Shown: positions 1-8,186 of the stretch, in pieces
How the letters are laid out: the number at the start of each line of letters is the position of its first letter
How positions within the stretch are numbered: position 1 is the first letter of the stretch
Assembly: GCF_030209755.1 (NCBI RefSeq)
Contig: NZ_JARVRH010000024.1
Span: 124,001 to 188,000, forward strand
Length of the DNA stretch: 64,000 nt
Reading direction: 5' to 3'
Source: Arthrobacter sp. efr-133-TYG-118
GTDB lineage: Bacteria > Actinomycetota > Actinomycetes > Actinomycetales > Micrococcaceae
The notes under the pieces: model-generated
Told to the model about the DNA's origin: nothing
The model's database searches: none
What the model saw: only the letters and a program-made list of their open reading frames with translations
Made by a program: the position numbers and the translations under genes

Positions 1-191
1 TAGCTGTCCGCCGCCGCAGCCGTGCCGATCCGGACGGCAGCGTCGGCCTCGCGCACGTGGCGGGCACCGGCGTCGGCGTCTGAATAGACCGCCACCGAAC
101 GGATGCCCATGGCCCTGAGGGTGCGGATCACGCGGCAGGCGATCTCGCCGCGGTTGGCGACAAGGACGGTGTCGAAGGAGTTGATCGTCAT
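1..191 (-). CDS. Acyl-CoA carboxylase biotin-carboxylase subunit, N-terminal part (runs off window)
   Basis: Only the first 63 or so codons are present. They begin MTINSFDTVLVANRGEIACR, the typical opening of a biotin carboxylase domain (VANRGEIA followed by a VYSDAD segment). The ATG at 191-189 lies 4 nt after the stop of the carboxyltransferase gene on the same strand, so the two are co-transcribed and probably translationally coupled. By family knowledge this subunit carries biotin carboxylase and biotin carrier domains and supplies carboxybiotin to its partner. The partner resembles methylcrotonyl-CoA carboxylase beta, so leucine degradation is the likely pathway. The ATP-grasp domain and biotin lysine lie outside the window and cannot be checked. 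Confidence 0.9.
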   Translation of the reverse strand, partial: MTINSFDTVLVANRGEIACRVIRTLRAMGIRSVAVYSDADAGARHVREADAAVRIGTAAAADS

Positions 192-195
192 GGGG

Positions 196-1803
196 TCACA
201 TCCGGAAGAGGCCGAAGGAGGTATCCGGCAGGGGTTGGCGGGAGACGACGTCGAGGGCCATGCCCAGGACGCGCCGGGTGTCTGCGGGGTCGATGATGCC
301 GTCGTCCCAGAGCCGGGCGGTGGAGTAATAGGGGCTGCCTTGGTCCTCGTACTGCTGCTTGATGGGGGCTTTGAAGGCTTCCTCATCCTCGGCGGACCAT
401 TCCTCGCCCCGGGCCTCGTACTGGTCCCGTTTGACGGTGGCCAGCACGCTCGAGGCCTGGTTCCCGCCCATGACCGAAATCCGGGACGCCGGCCACATCC
501 ACAGGAAGCGCGGGGAGTAGGCCCGGCCGCACATCGAGTAGTTTCCGGCACCGAAGGAACCGCCGATCACCACGGTCAGCTTCGGCACGCGGGCGGTGGC
601 CACGGCGGTGACCATCTTGGCGCCGTTCTTGGCGATGCCGCCGTGCTCGTAGTCCTTCCCCACCATGAAGCCCGAGAGGTTCTGCAGGAAGACCAGCGGG
701 ATGCCGCGCTGGTCGCACAGCTCGATGAAGTGCGCGCCCTTGAGCGCAGACTCGCTGAACAGCACGCCGTTGTTGGCCAGGATGCCCACGGGATGGCCGT
801 GCAGCTTCGCGAACCCGGTCACCAGAGTGGAACCGTAGTTCTTCTTGAACTCGTGGAACCTCGAGCCGTCCACCAGCCGGGCGATGACCTCGCGGACGTC
901 GTATTGCGCATTGACGTCCGTGGGAACGGCACCATAGATCTCGCCCGGGTCCACCACGGGCTCGACGGCGGTGTCCACGTCCCACGCCGGGGCGGCCGGC
1001 TTGGGGAGGGTGGAGACGATGTCGCGGACGATCTGCAGGGCATGCTCATCGTTTTCGGCGAGGTGGTCCGTCACACCCGAAATCCTTGAGTGGACGTCGC
1101 CGCCGCCGAGTTCCTCGGCCGTGACGATCTCACCGATGGCGGCCTTCACGAGGGGTGGCCCGCCGAGGAAGATGGTGCCCTGGTTGCGGACAATCACGGT
1201 CTCATCGCTCATGGCCGGAACGTAGGCGCCACCGGCCGTGCAGGATCCCATGACCGAAGCGATCTGCGGGATCTTGGCCGCGGACATCTTCGCCTGGTTG
1301 AAGAAGATCCGGCCGAAGTGCTCCTTGTCCGGGAACACCTCGTCCTGCTTGGGCAGGAACGCTCCCCCGGAATCCACCAGGTAGACACACGGCAGCCGGT
1401 TCTCCAAGGCGATTTCCTGGGCCCGGAGGTGCTTCTTGACCGTCATCGGGTAGTACGTGCCGCCCTTGACCGTCGCGTCGTTGGAAACCACCATCACCTG
1501 GCGTCCATGGACCAAGCCGATCCCCGCAATCACGCCGGCGCCCGGCGAGTCATCGTTGTACATCCCGTTGGCCGCCAGCGGGGCGATCTCCAGGAACGGG
1601 CTTCCCTCGTCCAGCAAATAGTTGATCCGCTCGCGCGGCAACAACTTGCCCCGGGAGATGTGCCGCTCACGCGACTTCTCCGGGCCACCGAGTGCGGCCA
1701 CGGCAAGACGCTTCTTCAGCTCGTGCACCAGGGACAGCTGCGCTTCCGCGTTGGCCGCGAACTGATCGCTGCTGGTATCCAGCTGGCTGGCGAGTGTCTC
1801 CAT
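196..1803 (-). CDS. accD1: Acyl-CoA carboxylase carboxyltransferase subunit, methylcrotonyl-CoA carboxylase beta type
   Basis: This 535-residue protein has the two crotonase-like halves of a biotin-dependent carboxyltransferase. The N-terminal half carries LPCVYLVDSGGAFLP and MGSCTAGGAYVPAMSDE; the C-terminal half carries GGSFGAGNYSMCGRAYSPRF. Both contain the glycine-rich oxyanion loops that bind acyl-CoA and carboxybiotin. Length and motifs fit MccB/AccD1 better than propionyl- or acetyl-CoA carboxylase beta. The expected reaction is carboxylation of 3-methylcrotonyl-CoA in leucine catabolism. It is followed 4 nt downstream by the alpha subunit and read divergently from a TetR regulator. 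A bkd-type 2-oxoacid dehydrogenase operon 0.9 kb away supports the same pathway. The acyl-CoA specificity is inferred. Confidence 0.92.
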   Translation of the reverse strand: METLASQLDTSSDQFAANAEAQLSLVHELKKRLAVAALGGPEKSRERHISRGKLLPRERINYLLDEGSPFLEIAPLAANGMYNDDSPGAGVIAGIGLVHGRQVMVVSNDATVKGGTYYPMTVKKHLRAQEIALENRLPCVYLVDSGGAFLPKQDEVFPDKEHFGRIFFNQAKMSAAKIPQIASVMGSCTAGGAYVPAMSDETVIVRNQGTIFLGGPPLVKAAIGEIVTAEELGGGDVHSRISGVTDHLAENDEHALQIVRDIVSTLPKPAAPAWDVDTAVEPVVDPGEIYGAVPTDVNAQYDVREVIARLVDGSRFHEFKKNYGSTLVTGFAKLHGHPVGILANNGVLFSESALKGAHFIELCDQRGIPLVFLQNLSGFMVGKDYEHGGIAKNGAKMVTAVATARVPKLTVVIGGSFGAGNYSMCGRAYSPRFLWMWPASRISVMGGNQASSVLATVKRDQYEARGEEWSAEDEEAFKAPIKQQYEDQGSPYYSTARLWDDGIIDPADTRRVLGMALDVVSRQPLPDTSFGLFRM

Positions 1804-1834
1804 CGACTGTGTCCATCCCGGCCCAAGGCCATCT

Positions 1835-1880
1835 CAGTTAGTACCGCATAACTGGAATTTAGGTTAGTCTCTATTAACTG
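1835..1880. promoter_or_regulatory. Two operator-like inverted repeats between the carboxylase operon and tetR
   Basis: CAGTTA at 1835-1840 is matched exactly by TAACTG at 1849-1854, with an 8-nt spacer. A second, weaker copy follows: GGTTA at 1862-1866 and TAACT at 1875-1879, again with 8 nt between. The shared pattern is GTTAGT-N6-TAACTG. Both lie in the only intergenic space between the divergent carboxylase operon (start 1803) and the TetR gene (start about 1954), where a TetR autoregulator would bind. Binding is inferred. Confidence 0.6.
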
Positions 1881-1953
1881 TGTTGTCCATCACCTCGACA
1901 CTGGGCCCGTCCCGGCATCGACGTTGAATTGGACGCGTGCAAAAGGAGGAATT

Positions 1954-2607
1954 GTGGTCACCTTCCAGCGGAGCTCCCAACAGGACGCCCCAACCCCGCG
2001 GAGCCCCAAGCAAGACAGCCCGACCCAAAGAAGCCAAGCCAAGGAAACACGGCGCAAGGCCCTCCTGACCGCCGCAGCCGGGTTGTTTGCCGCGGACGGT
2101 TTCAACCGAGTATCCCTTGAGGACCTGGGCGCCGCGGCGGGAGTCAGCGGCCCGGCGGTGTACCGGCATTTCCCGGGAAAGCAGGCCGTGCTGGCCGAGC
2201 TGCTGTTGAGTGTGAGCCGGAATCTGCTCGACGGCGGCCGCACCGTGGCGTCCGAGGCCCCCGACGCCGAAGCTGCATTGCGCGGACTGGTGGAGTTCCA
2301 CGTGGACTTCGCCCTCAGCAATCCCGATGTCATCCGGGTCCAGGACCGCGACTTCAGCAACCTCAGCGACTCCGACCAGGCCGAAGTCCGCACCCTGCAG
2401 CGCAACTACGTGGAACTGTGGGTGGGAGTGCTCGGCGAACTGCATCCCGACACGGATCCTGCCGAGCTACGGGTCCGCGCCCACGCAGCCTTCGGCCTCA
2501 TCAACTCGACTCCCCACTCGGTCCGGCACCACGGACGACGCATGGCCGTGAAAAGCGCCCGGCCGATCCTCGAACGCATGGCACTGGCCGCTCTGACGGT
2601 GCGCTAA
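1954..2607 (+). CDS. TetR/AcrR-family transcriptional regulator
   Basis: The protein is about 217 residues from the GTG at 1954, which has an AGGAGG at 1944-1949; an upstream in-frame TTG at 1924 would place that Shine-Dalgarno inside the gene. Residues about 30-80 form a TetR helix-turn-helix (ALLTAAAGLFAADGF, then VSGPAVYRHFPGKQAVL). The C-terminal region is an all-helical ligand domain. It is divergent from the acyl-CoA carboxylase operon and shares with it a region holding two inverted repeats. That layout suggests repression of leucine-degradation genes relieved by an acyl-CoA intermediate. The ligand and exact regulon are inferred. Confidence 0.88.
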   Translation: MVTFQRSSQQDAPTPRSPKQDSPTQRSQAKETRRKALLTAAAGLFAADGFNRVSLEDLGAAAGVSGPAVYRHFPGKQAVLAELLLSVSRNLLDGGRTVASEAPDAEAALRGLVEFHVDFALSNPDVIRVQDRDFSNLSDSDQAEVRTLQRNYVELWVGVLGELHPDTDPAELRVRAHAAFGLINSTPHSVRHHGRRMAVKSARPILERMALAALTVR

Positions 2608-2627
2608 CTAGCCTGCTGCCGCGAAGA

Positions 2628-2693
2628 CCCAACTGACTCGCAGTTGTTGTCGTTATGAGCCTTCAAAACGACAACAACTGCGAGTCAGTTGGG
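2628..2693. terminator. Long perfect hairpin between convergent genes
   Basis: A 27-bp perfect inverted repeat (arms 2628-2654 and 2667-2693) has a 12-nt loop. It fills the gap between the stop of tetR and the stop of the convergent bkdC. It could act as a bidirectional terminator. It has no clear U-tract and is longer and more perfect than needed, so it may instead be a copy of a dispersed palindromic element. Confidence 0.7.
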
Positions 2694-2696
2694 CGG

Positions 2697-4115
2697 CTAG
2701 ATCATCGTCATGACGGTTGCAGGGTCGGACAGGATCGCGCCCAAATCGGCCAGGAATTTCGAGCCTTGTTCGCCGTCCACCAGCCGGTGGTCGAAGGACA
2801 GGCTCAGTGACATCACCTGGCGCACCGCGAGTTCGTCGTTGTGCACCCACGGAGCTTTGCGCACCGATCCCAGGGCCACGATGGCAGCCTCGCCCGGGTT
2901 CAAGATGGGAGTTCCGGCGTCGATCCCGAACACGCCGATGTTCGTGATGGAAATGGTCCCGCCCGTCAGATCTGCCGGCGAGGTCTTGCCTGAACGTGCC
3001 GTGTCCGTGAGCTCGGACAAAGCCGTGGACAGTTCCAGGAGCGTCATCTTGTCCGCGTCTTTGATGTTGGGAACGGTCAGTCCCCGCGGCGTGGCGGCGG
3101 CGATACCAAGGTTCACGTAATTGAACTGCACGATCTCCTGTGCGCCCTCGTCCCAGCGGGAGTTCAGGGTCGGGTTCCTGCGCAGGGCAATCAACACTGC
3201 CTTCGCCGCGATGGTCAACGGCGTGAGCTTGTACCCGGCAAACTCGCGACTGGCCTTGAGCCGCGTCAGCAGTTCCATGGTGGGCGTGACGTCAACGGTC
3301 AGGAACTCCGTCACATGCGGTGCAGTGAAGGCACTTTGCACCATGGCAGCGGCCGTGAACTTGCGGACTCCCTTGATAGGCGTGTGCGTCTCGCGTTCGG
3401 CGGAAACCCCGACGGCGGATGCGGCGGCCGGGGCGAGCTCGGGCACGGCGAGCTGCGACTGGGACCCGGCCGCGAAGTCTTGGACATCCGAACGGGTGAT
3501 CAAGCCTGCCGGCCCGGTTCCGGTGACCAGCGCGAGGTCAATTCCGAGATCCCTTGCCAACTTGCGGACCGGAGGGGTGGACCGTGGTCGCTCTTGTTCC
3601 GCCGCCGGCCCGTTTGGAACAACGAGGGGTGCGATGGTTTCGACAGTGCGAGCGGGTTCGACGGCGGGAATGGGCTCCCGGACGGGCTCGCGTTCGGCGG
3701 CGCCCCCGTCAAACATCCGCTGGCGTCGCGCCGGGCGTCCGGATTTTTCGACGACGGCGCCATAGCCTACGAGGTTCGGCTCGCGTTTTGCCGCTGACTC
3801 CGCCGGGCTTTCGGTGGAGGCGACCTCACTGGAACCGGCAACAGCGGAAGGTGGGGCTCCGGCGTCGTCGACTTCAAAGGAGACGATCGGCTTGCCGACC
3901 TCGACAACCGAACCGGCCTGTTCATGCAAGGCGGCCACAGTTCCGGCGAACGGCGATGGCAACTCAACCACGGCCTTGGCCGTCTCGACCTCGGCAATGA
4001 CCTGGTTCAAGGCCACGGTGTCCCCCACCGCAACCTTCCAGCTGAGAATTTCCGACTCAGTAAGTCCCTCGCCGAGGTCGGGCAGCCTGAATTCCTTGAT
4101 CATGGTGGCGCTCAT
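2697..4115 (-). CDS. bkdC: Branched-chain 2-oxoacid dehydrogenase E2, dihydrolipoamide acyltransferase
   Basis: The 472-residue protein has the standard E2 layout. A lipoyl domain covers residues about 6-82, with the lipoylated lysine in ETAKAVVEL (Lys47). After a Pro/Glu-rich linker comes a peripheral subunit-binding domain (PPVRKLARDLGIDL, about 180-215). The C-terminal catalytic domain ends with SLSFDHRLVDGEQG, holding the active-site His and Asp. It transfers the branched acyl group from lipoyl to CoA. Its ATG overlaps the E1-beta stop by 4 nt, and E1-alpha precedes that gene. Branched-chain rather than pyruvate specificity is inferred from the separate E1 alpha and beta genes, the Lrp neighbour and the nearby carboxylase. 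Confidence 0.92.
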   Translation of the reverse strand: MSATMIKEFRLPDLGEGLTESEILSWKVAVGDTVALNQVIAEVETAKAVVELPSPFAGTVAALHEQAGSVVEVGKPIVSFEVDDAGAPPSAVAGSSEVASTESPAESAAKREPNLVGYGAVVEKSGRPARRQRMFDGGAAEREPVREPIPAVEPARTVETIAPLVVPNGPAAEQERPRSTPPVRKLARDLGIDLALVTGTGPAGLITRSDVQDFAAGSQSQLAVPELAPAAASAVGVSAERETHTPIKGVRKFTAAAMVQSAFTAPHVTEFLTVDVTPTMELLTRLKASREFAGYKLTPLTIAAKAVLIALRRNPTLNSRWDEGAQEIVQFNYVNLGIAAATPRGLTVPNIKDADKMTLLELSTALSELTDTARSGKTSPADLTGGTISITNIGVFGIDAGTPILNPGEAAIVALGSVRKAPWVHNDELAVRQVMSLSLSFDHRLVDGEQGSKFLADLGAILSDPATVMTMI

Positions 4116-5122
4116 CCTTCCAGCCCGCTCAGGGAGTTGCCGCGGCCGAGTGCCCGGTCCACGCCGTCAAGAATCCTGTCCAGATCCGGTAAGTGGTGCA
4201 TCTCGAGCTTTGAATACGGGTACGGGATGTCGAATCCCGTGATCCGGACCGGCGCCGATTCAAGGTAGTTGAAGCAGCGCTCGGTGATGCTGGCGGCGAT
4301 TTCGGCGCCGAGCCCGCCGGACTGCGCAGCCTCATGGGTGATGACAAGCCTGCCGGTCTTGCGGACGGACGCCTCCACTGCCGGGAAGTCGATCGGGGCC
4401 AGCGAGCGCAGGTCGATAACCTCCACGGAGACTCCTTCGTCGGCGGCCGCGATGGCCGCGTCGTTCGCGGTTTTCACGAGCGGGCCGTACGTCACCAGGG
4501 TGACGTCGCTGCCTGGTGTGACCACCCTGGCCTTCTCCATGGACAGCGCCGTGGAAAGATCTGCGGTCTCATCCACTTCACCCTTGTCGTGGTAGCGGCG
4601 CTTGGGCTCGAAGTACAGCACCGGATCGTCCGAGGCGATGGCCTGCTGGATCATGGTGTAGGCATCCTGCGGATTGGACACGCTGATGACGCGGAGGCCC
4701 GAGGTGTGGGTGAAGTACGCTTCCGGGGACTCGGAGTGGTGCTCGGGTGAACCGATTCCGCCGCCGAAGGGAACCCGGATGGTGATGGGCATCTTGACGC
4801 GGCCCTGTGTCCGGTAGTGCATCTTGGCTACCTGGCTGACGATCTGGTCGAATGCCGGGTAGATGAAGCCATCGAATTGAATCTCGCAGACTGGACGGTA
4901 GCCGCGGTAGGCCAATCCGACGGCGGTACCGATAATCGCGGATTCGGCCAAAGGGGTGTCAACCACCCGGTGTTTGCCGAAGTCTTTCTGGAGGCCGTCG
5001 GTGACCCGGAAGACGCCACCGAGCGCTCCGATGTCCTCACCCATGAGCACAACTTTGGGATCGTTTTCGAGGGACTTGCGCAGGCCGGCGTTGATGGCGC
5101 GGGCGAACGTCAGCTTGCTCAT
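4112..5122 (-). CDS. bkdB: Branched-chain 2-oxoacid dehydrogenase E1 beta subunit
   Basis: The 336-residue protein matches the transketolase-like pyrimidine-binding subunit of heterotetrameric 2-oxoacid dehydrogenases. It has MGEDIGALGGVFRVT near the N-terminus, then VDTPLAESAIIGTAVGLA, and a C-terminal transketolase domain containing VITHEAAQSGGLGAEIAA. With E1 alpha it binds thiamine diphosphate and decarboxylates branched-chain 2-oxoacids, passing the acyl group to the lipoyl arm of E2. It overlaps E1 alpha by 1 nt (TGATG) and E2 by 4 nt (ATGA), so the three are one tightly coupled unit. Length is normal for the family. Confidence 0.93.
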   Translation of the reverse strand: MSKLTFARAINAGLRKSLENDPKVVLMGEDIGALGGVFRVTDGLQKDFGKHRVVDTPLAESAIIGTAVGLAYRGYRPVCEIQFDGFIYPAFDQIVSQVAKMHYRTQGRVKMPITIRVPFGGGIGSPEHHSESPEAYFTHTSGLRVISVSNPQDAYTMIQQAIASDDPVLYFEPKRRYHDKGEVDETADLSTALSMEKARVVTPGSDVTLVTYGPLVKTANDAAIAAADEGVSVEVIDLRSLAPIDFPAVEASVRKTGRLVITHEAAQSGGLGAEIAASITERCFNYLESAPVRITGFDIPYPYSKLEMHHLPDLDRILDGVDRALGRGNSLSGLEG

Positions 5123-6300
5123 CAGAGTGCACCTTCCGGGGTTGATCCGCTGAAGCTTTCCAGATAGCGGGAGTAGTGGTCCTTCTGGCGTTCAATCCAG
5201 GAGTTGGGGGTGCTATATACGTGCTTGAAGAGGTCAAGCGGCGCGGGATCGGGCATGTTGATGACTCCTGCCCGCAGGCTCCTCGCCACCTCGTCCGCTT
5301 TGGCCTGGGTCTTGGCTTCGACCTCTTCCGTCAGGAGGCCCTTGGTACGCAGCAGCGCCTTCAGCCGGGTTACCGGGTCCTTGGCCGCCCAGTCCTCAAG
5401 CTCGTTGGCGTCGCGGTAACGGGTGGGATCATCCGCCGTCGTGTGCGGGCCCATGCGGTAGGTCACCGCTTCGATGAACGTAGGCCCGCCGCCCTTGCGG
5501 GCCCGGTCCAGCGCAATGCGCGTAACGGCCAAAACCGCGAGGACGTCGTTCCCGTCGACCCGCATGCTGGGGATTCCGAAGCCGGAAGCACGGTCGGCGA
5601 TCTGGATGTGGGACTGAATCCGGACGGGTTCGGAGATGGCCCAGTGGTTGTTCTGGCAGATGAAGACCACGGGCACCTGGAAGCTCGCCGCAAAGACCAT
5701 CGCCTCGTTGACATCGCCTTCGCTCGTGGCGCCGTCGCCGAAGTAGGCAACCGCGACCGAGTCTGCTCCGTCGTGCTGGATGCCCATGGCGTAGCCGGTT
5801 GCGTGCAGCGATTGCGAACCGATGATGATCTGCTGGGTGGCAATGTTGTGGCGGTACGGGTCCCAACCGGACGAAGCGTTGCCGCGCCAGGCCCGGACCA
5901 AGTCCGTTGGTTCCACACCGCGGCAGTAGGCAACGCCGTTGTCACGGTAGCTCGGGAAGACAAAGTCGTCGTCCCGGAGGGCCCGGCCCGAACCGATCTG
6001 CGATGCTTCCTGACCTAGCAGCGGCGGCCACAAGGCCAGCTCGCCCTGACGCTGCAAGGCGGTGGCCTCGGCGTCTATGCGGCGGATGACCATCATGTCC
6101 TCGTACAGCGAGCACAGTTGCTCGTCCGTGACATCGCTGACCCAGAGATCAAACTCCGGGTGGCTGATGCGTTCCCCTTCCGGGGAAATCAGTTGGACCA
6201 GATCCCCGCCGGTCCGACGCGGGCTTGCTGCACTGATTCCGGGATTCGAAGCCTTGTAGGCGTCCTGGCCGGGTTCGTCCGTCAACACAGTTGATCGCAC
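5122..6300 (-). CDS. bkdA: Branched-chain 2-oxoacid dehydrogenase E1 alpha subunit
   Basis: The protein has up to 392 residues. The thiamine-diphosphate motif is seen as GDGATSEGDVNEA followed by QNNHW, and the region PLLGQEASQIGSG is typical of E1 alpha. It is the first gene of the bkdABC-like operon. The longest reading starts at a GTG at 6300, but the AAAGG that could serve as ribosome site touches that codon. A GTG at 6288 has the same AAAGG 11 nt upstream and may be the real start. A CRP/GlxR-like site lies about 82 bp upstream, and a divergent Lrp-family regulator shares the promoter region. Confidence 0.92.
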   Translation of the reverse strand: MRSTVLTDEPGQDAYKASNPGISAASPRRTGGDLVQLISPEGERISHPEFDLWVSDVTDEQLCSLYEDMMVIRRIDAEATALQRQGELALWPPLLGQEASQIGSGRALRDDDFVFPSYRDNGVAYCRGVEPTDLVRAWRGNASSGWDPYRHNIATQQIIIGSQSLHATGYAMGIQHDGADSVAVAYFGDGATSEGDVNEAMVFAASFQVPVVFICQNNHWAISEPVRIQSHIQIADRASGFGIPSMRVDGNDVLAVLAVTRIALDRARKGGGPTFIEAVTYRMGPHTTADDPTRYRDANELEDWAAKDPVTRLKALLRTKGLLTEEVEAKTQAKADEVARSLRAGVINMPDPAPLDLFKHVYSTPNSWIERQKDHYSRYLESFSGSTPEGAL

Positions 6301-6381
6301 CTTTCAGCTCGTGCTCGCAGGCCCTTGGAGGGACTTGTGATCCACTCGCGGGCCAGCATCCGGGCGTCGTCGCCTGGATTA

Positions 6382-6401
6382 ATTGTGACCCTACTCACAA
6401 T
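6382..6401. promoter_or_regulatory. CRP/GlxR-type binding site upstream of the bkd operon
   Basis: The sequence shows TGTGA-N6-TCACA at 6384-6399, extended to a perfect 7-bp inverted repeat (ATTGTGA and TCACAAT). This equals the textbook CRP consensus and that of actinobacterial GlxR-type cAMP-binding regulators. It lies in the divergent region between bkdA and the Lrp-family gene, which makes carbon-source control of branched-chain amino acid degradation likely. The alternative is a site for the Lrp protein itself, but Lrp sites are usually less regular. Confidence 0.7.
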
Positions 6402-6483
6402 GCTCATTGGGTACAACCACCGTTGAAAATTCTGCGCATTCTGCCCTATCTGGGCGGCCCGCACCGTGCTAACGTTGCGCATT

Positions 6484-6969
6484 ATGCAAGCTTTAGATGG
6501 CACCGACACGCGCCTGCTTTCAGCCATGGCGAAGGACCCCCGCGGCACGGTTGTCGCCCTGGCGCAGAAGCTGGGACTATCGCGGAATACGGTCCAGGCG
6601 CGGATGGCCCAGCTGGAGAAGAAGCATGCGTTTCTCTCCTTCGAACGGCGCATCAACCCTGCCGCCCTCGGCTACCCCCTCATGGCATTCATCTCGGTGC
6701 ATGTGCAGCAGCAAAAGCTTGGGCAGCTTGCCTTGGACCTCGCCGAAATCCCGGAAATCCTGGAGGGATACGGCCTGACCGGTTCAGCCGACCTCCTGCT
6801 GCGGGTAGTGGCGCTCGACGCCGAGGATTTGTTCCGGATCAACGGCAAGATCCTTGCGTGTGACGGAGTGGAACGGACGGACACGGCCATGTCCATGGGC
6901 GAATTGATTCCCTTCCGGGTGCAGCCGTTGTTGAACCGGAATACGAAGAAGGCGCTCCGTGCCGGCTGA
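6484..6969 (+). CDS. Lrp/AsnC-family transcriptional regulator
   Basis: From the ATG at 6484 the protein is 161 residues. An N-terminal winged helix-turn-helix (LDGTDTRLLSAMAKDPRGTV, then LGLSRNTVQARMAQLE) is followed by an AsnC/RAM-type ligand domain (about residues 70-150). The gene is divergent from bkdABC, the same arrangement as BkdR-type regulators that respond to branched-chain amino acids. No Shine-Dalgarno is evident before the ATG, and a TAACGT about 9 nt upstream could be a -10 box, so the mRNA may be leaderless. An upstream in-frame GTG at 6466 is less likely. Confidence 0.88.
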   Translation: MQALDGTDTRLLSAMAKDPRGTVVALAQKLGLSRNTVQARMAQLEKKHAFLSFERRINPAALGYPLMAFISVHVQQQKLGQLALDLAEIPEILEGYGLTGSADLLLRVVALDAEDLFRINGKILACDGVERTDTAMSMGELIPFRVQPLLNRNTKKALRAG

Positions 6970-7107
6970 GCCCGGACATCGTCGAAAAAATTCGTCCCAG
7001 CCCACCCATCCATAGCCCGTGGTGGTCCGAATATCTGGTTGAGAGCCCCGTCCGGGGTTTCAACCACAGGCCGGAGACAAAACCGGCCATACCGGAAGGT
7101 TTGGACC

Positions 7108-7521
7108 ATGCGCACTTCGCCCAACCGCCTGATCGCCACCATCTTTGGAGCCGTCTACCTGCTCGTGGGTGTCGTTGGATTCTTCGTTACCTCGGGAATT
7201 GGATTCTTCGCCACCGAGGGTGCCAATCTGATCATCTTTGCGGTAAACCCCCTGCACAACATCATCCACCTCGCCATCGGCGCCGCCCTGCTCTATTCGG
7301 GCATGAACAGCACGGTGTTGTCCAAGACCGTCAACACCACCGTCGGCGCCGTCTACTTGCTTGTCGGCATCCTCGGACTGTTCCTCGTGGGCTCCGCCCT
7401 GAACATCATCGCCCTTAACGGCGCCGACAACGTCCTGCACCTGGCCAGCGCAGTGGTGCTCCTCGGCATAGGTCTCTCGCAGGACAAGGTTCCGGCCACC
7501 ACCGCCAGGGCCCACGTCTAG
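7108..7521 (+). CDS. DUF4383-type small integral membrane protein
   Basis: The protein is 137 residues from the ATG at 7108, with a GGAAGG upstream. It has four hydrophobic segments and the pattern AVYLLVGVVGFF followed by NPLHNIIHLAIGAALL, then a second AVYLLVGILGLF and a DNVLHLASAVVLL. The two halves look like an internal repeat, as is usual for the DUF4383 family. Function is unknown. The following membrane-protein gene starts 28 nt downstream, and the two probably share a transcript. Confidence 0.8.
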   Translation: MRTSPNRLIATIFGAVYLLVGVVGFFVTSGIGFFATEGANLIIFAVNPLHNIIHLAIGAALLYSGMNSTVLSKTVNTTVGAVYLLVGILGLFLVGSALNIIALNGADNVLHLASAVVLLGIGLSQDKVPATTARAHV

Positions 7522-7549
7522 AAGACCTCGAAACCGGAAGGAGCCGTCC

Positions 7550-8110
7550 GTGTCAGCTCAAGCAGCGACGTCCGTTGGACCCACCGCCGGGGCCTCCCTC
7601 ACCCTGTTTTCGTGTTTCGCGGGAATGGGGGCCGGCCTCGTGGAGCTTTCCATCGCATCGAGCTACCTTTCGGGCCGGGGAAACCTTATGTGGGCGGGCG
7701 GCGTCTTCGCGGCCTGGGGCCTGGCGCTGCTGGCCAGCTCGATTGCCAGCCTCCAACGGGGGCGGCTCCGGTTCCGTAAGCCAACAACCATAGCCCTCCT
7801 CGCGGCCGTACTGGTCCACCTTGGATTCCTGGGTGCCGGCATGGCCCAAAGAGTGCTCGACGGCGGGCACCTGGCGGCTCTCTTCCTGGTCCTGATGGCC
7901 CTGGGATCCTCTGCCTGGCTCGCCCGCAGGTACCGCGACGACGGCGGAGCCCCCTCGGGTCCCCCGCGGACCGGTGCGCTTTTGGGCGCTGCCTTCGCCG
8001 CCGCCGTCGTCGTCGCAGCAATTACGACGCCGGGGCTCGCCGCCTCGGTGGCCGGAGCGCACGCCGTCCCGCATGGAGAGCACTCGCTGCCGGGCGGCCA
8101 TAACCACTAA
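7550..8110 (+). CDS. Hypothetical integral membrane protein
   Basis: The product is 186 residues from a GTG at 7550 with a GGAAGGAG upstream. Four hydrophobic stretches are visible (about residues 17-38, 46-66, 80-98, 107-122) plus one near 142-162. The C-terminus is rich in His and Gly (HAVPHGEHSLPGGHNH) and could bind a metal. No known family is recognised. It follows the DUF4383 gene closely and ends at a strong terminator. Confidence 0.7.
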   Translation: MSAQAATSVGPTAGASLTLFSCFAGMGAGLVELSIASSYLSGRGNLMWAGGVFAAWGLALLASSIASLQRGRLRFRKPTTIALLAAVLVHLGFLGAGMAQRVLDGGHLAALFLVLMALGSSAWLARRYRDDGGAPSGPPRTGALLGAAFAAAVVVAAITTPGLAASVAGAHAVPHGEHSLPGGHNH

Positions 8111-8130
8111 GACCTCCCAGCCAAGCGGCA

Positions 8131-8171
8131 ACAGCGATCCCTCCCGCACTGGATGCGGGAGGGATCGCTGT
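8131..8171. terminator. Bidirectional terminator hairpin
   Basis: An 18-bp perfect inverted repeat (8131-8148 and 8154-8171) with a 5-nt loop lies between the plus-strand membrane-protein gene and the minus-strand symporter. It can terminate both convergent units. No long T-tract follows on either side. Confidence 0.8.
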
Positions 8172-8186
8172 GTCAGACCAGTACTC

